Part shown: in pieces, positions 5,108 through 6,774 of the stretch
Layout: every line of letters starts with the position of its first letter
Position numbering within the stretch: the stretch's first letter is position 1
Assembly (NCBI GenBank): GCA_029933635.1
Contig: JAOZNS010000147.1
Span: 1-6,774, forward strand
Length of the DNA stretch: 6,774 nucleotides
Direction: 5' to 3'
Source: Candidatus Zixiibacteriota bacterium
GTDB lineage: Bacteria; Zixibacteria; MSB-5A5; SM1-73
Notes under the pieces: model-generated
Databases searched by the model: none
What the model was told of the DNA's origin: nothing
Seen by the model: the letters and a program-made list of their open reading frames with translations, nothing else
Position numbers and translations under genes: made by a program

Positions 5108-6774
5108 TTATTCAGATTGCTCTTTGGCTTCCTCGTATCGTCCGCCCAGATGCTTGGCTAAGAACTTTTCTGCGGCGGCATAAAATTTCAGACGGTTCTC
5201 TGGCTTGGCAAAACCGTGTCCCTCATCCTCAAAAAGAAGGTATTGGTAATCGATTCCCTTCTTTTTAAGCGCCTCCACTATCTGTTCGGATTCTGCTCTG
5301 GGCACCCGGGGATCGTTAGCTCCCTGAGCAATTAACATGGGTATCTTTATCTGATCGACCTTAAACAGAGGTGAACGAGACTTTAAAAATTCCTCCTCGG
5401 TCTCCGGGTTGCCAATTCGTTTATACAGAAGTGATCTTAACGGTGCCCAATAAGGCGGGATAGAATTTATCCAGCTGATAAGATTGCTGGGACCCACCAC
5501 GTCTACCGCACAACAGAAAAGATCAGGCGTAAATGTTGCTCCAACCAGGGCGGCATAACCACCATAAGAACCGCCATATATGGCAATCTTTTCGGGATCG
5601 GCGATACCTTTATCGATAGCCCAGTTAACCGCATCCACCAGATCCTGATGCATCTTGCCACCCCACTCTTTGTCTCCCGCATTTACAAAATCTTTTCCAT
5701 ATCCGGTCGACCCCCGGAAATTCACCTGCAGACAAACGTAGCCCCGATTGGCCAGCCACTGTGTTTCTGGATCATACCCCCAACTATCACGATAGTAGGG
5801 ACCTCCATGCACATTTAACACCATGGGCAGATTGCTTCTGCCTTTTCCCGGAGGATAGGTGATGTATCCATGAATGGTCAGTCCATCGCTTGCCTTGAAG
5901 GATATGGGCTCCATGGGGGCTAAGGTGTATTGGTTTAAGACCGGTCGGTGATCGAAAAGAAATTTTCCCTTTTTGGTCTCCCGATCGTAGGCATAATATG
6001 ATATAGGTCCGTTATCCTTCTCGAACTTGATCAACCAAGTTTTATCGTCATCATCCCGGTTGGCTATTGAGAAGTCGCCATGATCAAGTTTTTTTATCGC
6101 CTCGAAATCATCCCTTATGGACTCATCCAGCACCTTCCACTCCTTTCGAGCTTTGGTGAAGCTGACCGCTTGCACCTCGTATCTATCCGGATGAATCAAC
6201 ACGTCGCTTACATCATATTGAGGATCTTCGGCGATCACTTCAAAATTTTTGGTCCCAATGTCCATCTTGATCAGCCGTCCGGCATTCACGTTACGAGAAT
6301 CGAGCAGATAAAGGGAGTCACCGTTTTTGGTAAAGGAGAGCGGACCGCTGGTTAAGGTGTTCTCCGAATCCCAGGTGAGGAACCTATCCCAGTTGGCTTC
6401 CTCACTTTCCCTCAACAGCAAATCGAACCCTCCATCAGGTCTGGATGCCAAAGCCCCCCGCACCTTGAAATCTGGATCAGTCAGCCAGCCAACGATATTG
6501 CCGGAATTTCTGGCGACAAGCTTCAGCTCACCGGTGGTTAAGTCAAGATGATATACATCGTGAACCTGAGGATTTTCTTTATTCATTGCGATCAAAAGCT
6601 CATTGGGGAAATGTTTATTGCGATCAACTATCCGAGTCTGCACATTTTCAAATGGGGTATAATCTTTGATCTGTTCTGTCTGAAGATTTACGCCATACAG
6701 ACGCCAATTCTCGTTCCCGCCAATGTCCTGAAGATACAGGATGTGTTTGGAATCAGCCGCCCAGAAATAATGGC
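5108..6774 (-). CDS. S9 family serine peptidase (prolyl oligopeptidase / acylaminoacyl-peptidase type), 5' end outside window
   Basis: This is the C-terminal 555 or so residues of a serine peptidase with an N-terminal beta-propeller and a C-terminal alpha/beta-hydrolase domain; relatives cleave short peptides. The hydrolase domain occupies the last 260 residues: HGGPYYRDSWGYDPE, NFRGSTGYGKDF, nucleophile Ser in YGGSYGGYA, Asp in GANDPRVP and His in EDEGHGFAKPENR, the full catalytic triad. In a numbering that starts at the first complete codon of the window these are Ser402, Asp487 and His519. Before it are propeller blades with repeated YxxD-x-TG-type strands (for example YHLDLTTGELKLV). The frame is open to the window edge: residues upstream of the GTG at 6643 read HYFWAADSKHILYLQD and NWRLYGVNL, typical propeller sequence, so that GTG is an internal Val. 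Roughly the first 100-150 residues, including any signal peptide, lie outside; location is therefore unknown. An intrinsic terminator follows. Confidence 0.95.
   Translation of the reverse strand, partial: HYFWAADSKHILYLQDIGGNENWRLYGVNLQTEQIKDYTPFENVQTRIVDRNKHFPNELLIAMNKENPQVHDVYHLDLTTGELKLVARNSGNIVGWLTDPDFKVRGALASRPDGGFDLLLRESEEANWDRFLTWDSENTLTSGPLSFTKNGDSLYLLDSRNVNAGRLIKMDIGTKNFEVIAEDPQYDVSDVLIHPDRYEVQAVSFTKARKEWKVLDESIRDDFEAIKKLDHGDFSIANRDDDDKTWLIKFEKDNGPISYYAYDRETKKGKFLFDHRPVLNQYTLAPMEPISFKASDGLTIHGYITYPPGKGRSNLPMVLNVHGGPYYRDSWGYDPETQWLANRGYVCLQVNFRGSTGYGKDFVNAGDKEWGGKMHQDLVDAVNWAIDKGIADPEKIAIYGGSYGGYAALVGATFTPDLFCCAVDVVGPSNLISWINSIPPYWAPLRSLLYKRIGNPETEEEFLKSRSPLFKVDQIKIPMLIAQGANDPRVPRAESEQIVEALKKKGIDYQYLLFEDEGHGFAKPENRLKFYAAAEKFLAKHLGGRYEEAKEQSE

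Overview
This is a bacterial window in which every convincing gene lies on the minus strand, so the genes read from high to low coordinates. In transcription order they are: the 3' part of a prolyl-oligopeptidase-family serine peptidase (S9), an intergenic stretch with a terminator and a palindromic repeat, an AbiJ-like putative defence protein, a flavoredoxin-type flavin reductase, and then a housekeeping cluster tgt - yajC - def - fmt. No tRNA, rRNA, CRISPR array or insertion sequence was seen.

The cluster covers queuosine tRNA modification (tgt), the Sec-translocon accessory protein YajC, and the two ends of the N-formylmethionine cycle: peptide deformylase (def) and methionyl-tRNA formyltransferase (fmt). 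tgt and yajC overlap by four bases (ATGA) and are probably translationally coupled. def follows after a 138-bp gap, and fmt starts 28 bp after def. The main oddity is fmt: its frame is interrupted by a TAA at codon 245, inside the C-terminal tRNA-binding domain, and the same frame stays open and plausible for that domain to the window edge. This is either a nonsense mutation that truncates the enzyme or a sequence error. The neighbouring def is intact.

Upstream of tgt is a 185-aa FMN-binding reductase. It is preceded by a gene whose product resembles AbiJ-type abortive-infection proteins (AbiJ N-terminal domain 4 plus an all-helical, HEPN-like C-terminal region). That gene looks more AT-rich than its neighbours and is probably an accessory gene placed between housekeeping genes. 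The 365-bp gap on its 5' side holds an imperfect inverted repeat by a weak promoter candidate, a REP-like palindrome (8-bp stem), and a strong intrinsic terminator for the peptidase gene.

The organism cannot be named safely. The Fmt variant (VVVAFRILP in place of the more usual VVVAYGxILP, and NLHASLLPKYRGAAPINWA) recalls Bacteroidetes/FCB-group enzymes. With the tgt-yajC-def-fmt layout and the S9 peptidase, this suggests an uncultured FCB-like or candidate-phylum bacterium. That is an inference from remembered family patterns. TAA, TAG and TGA all end intact genes here, so the standard code is in use.
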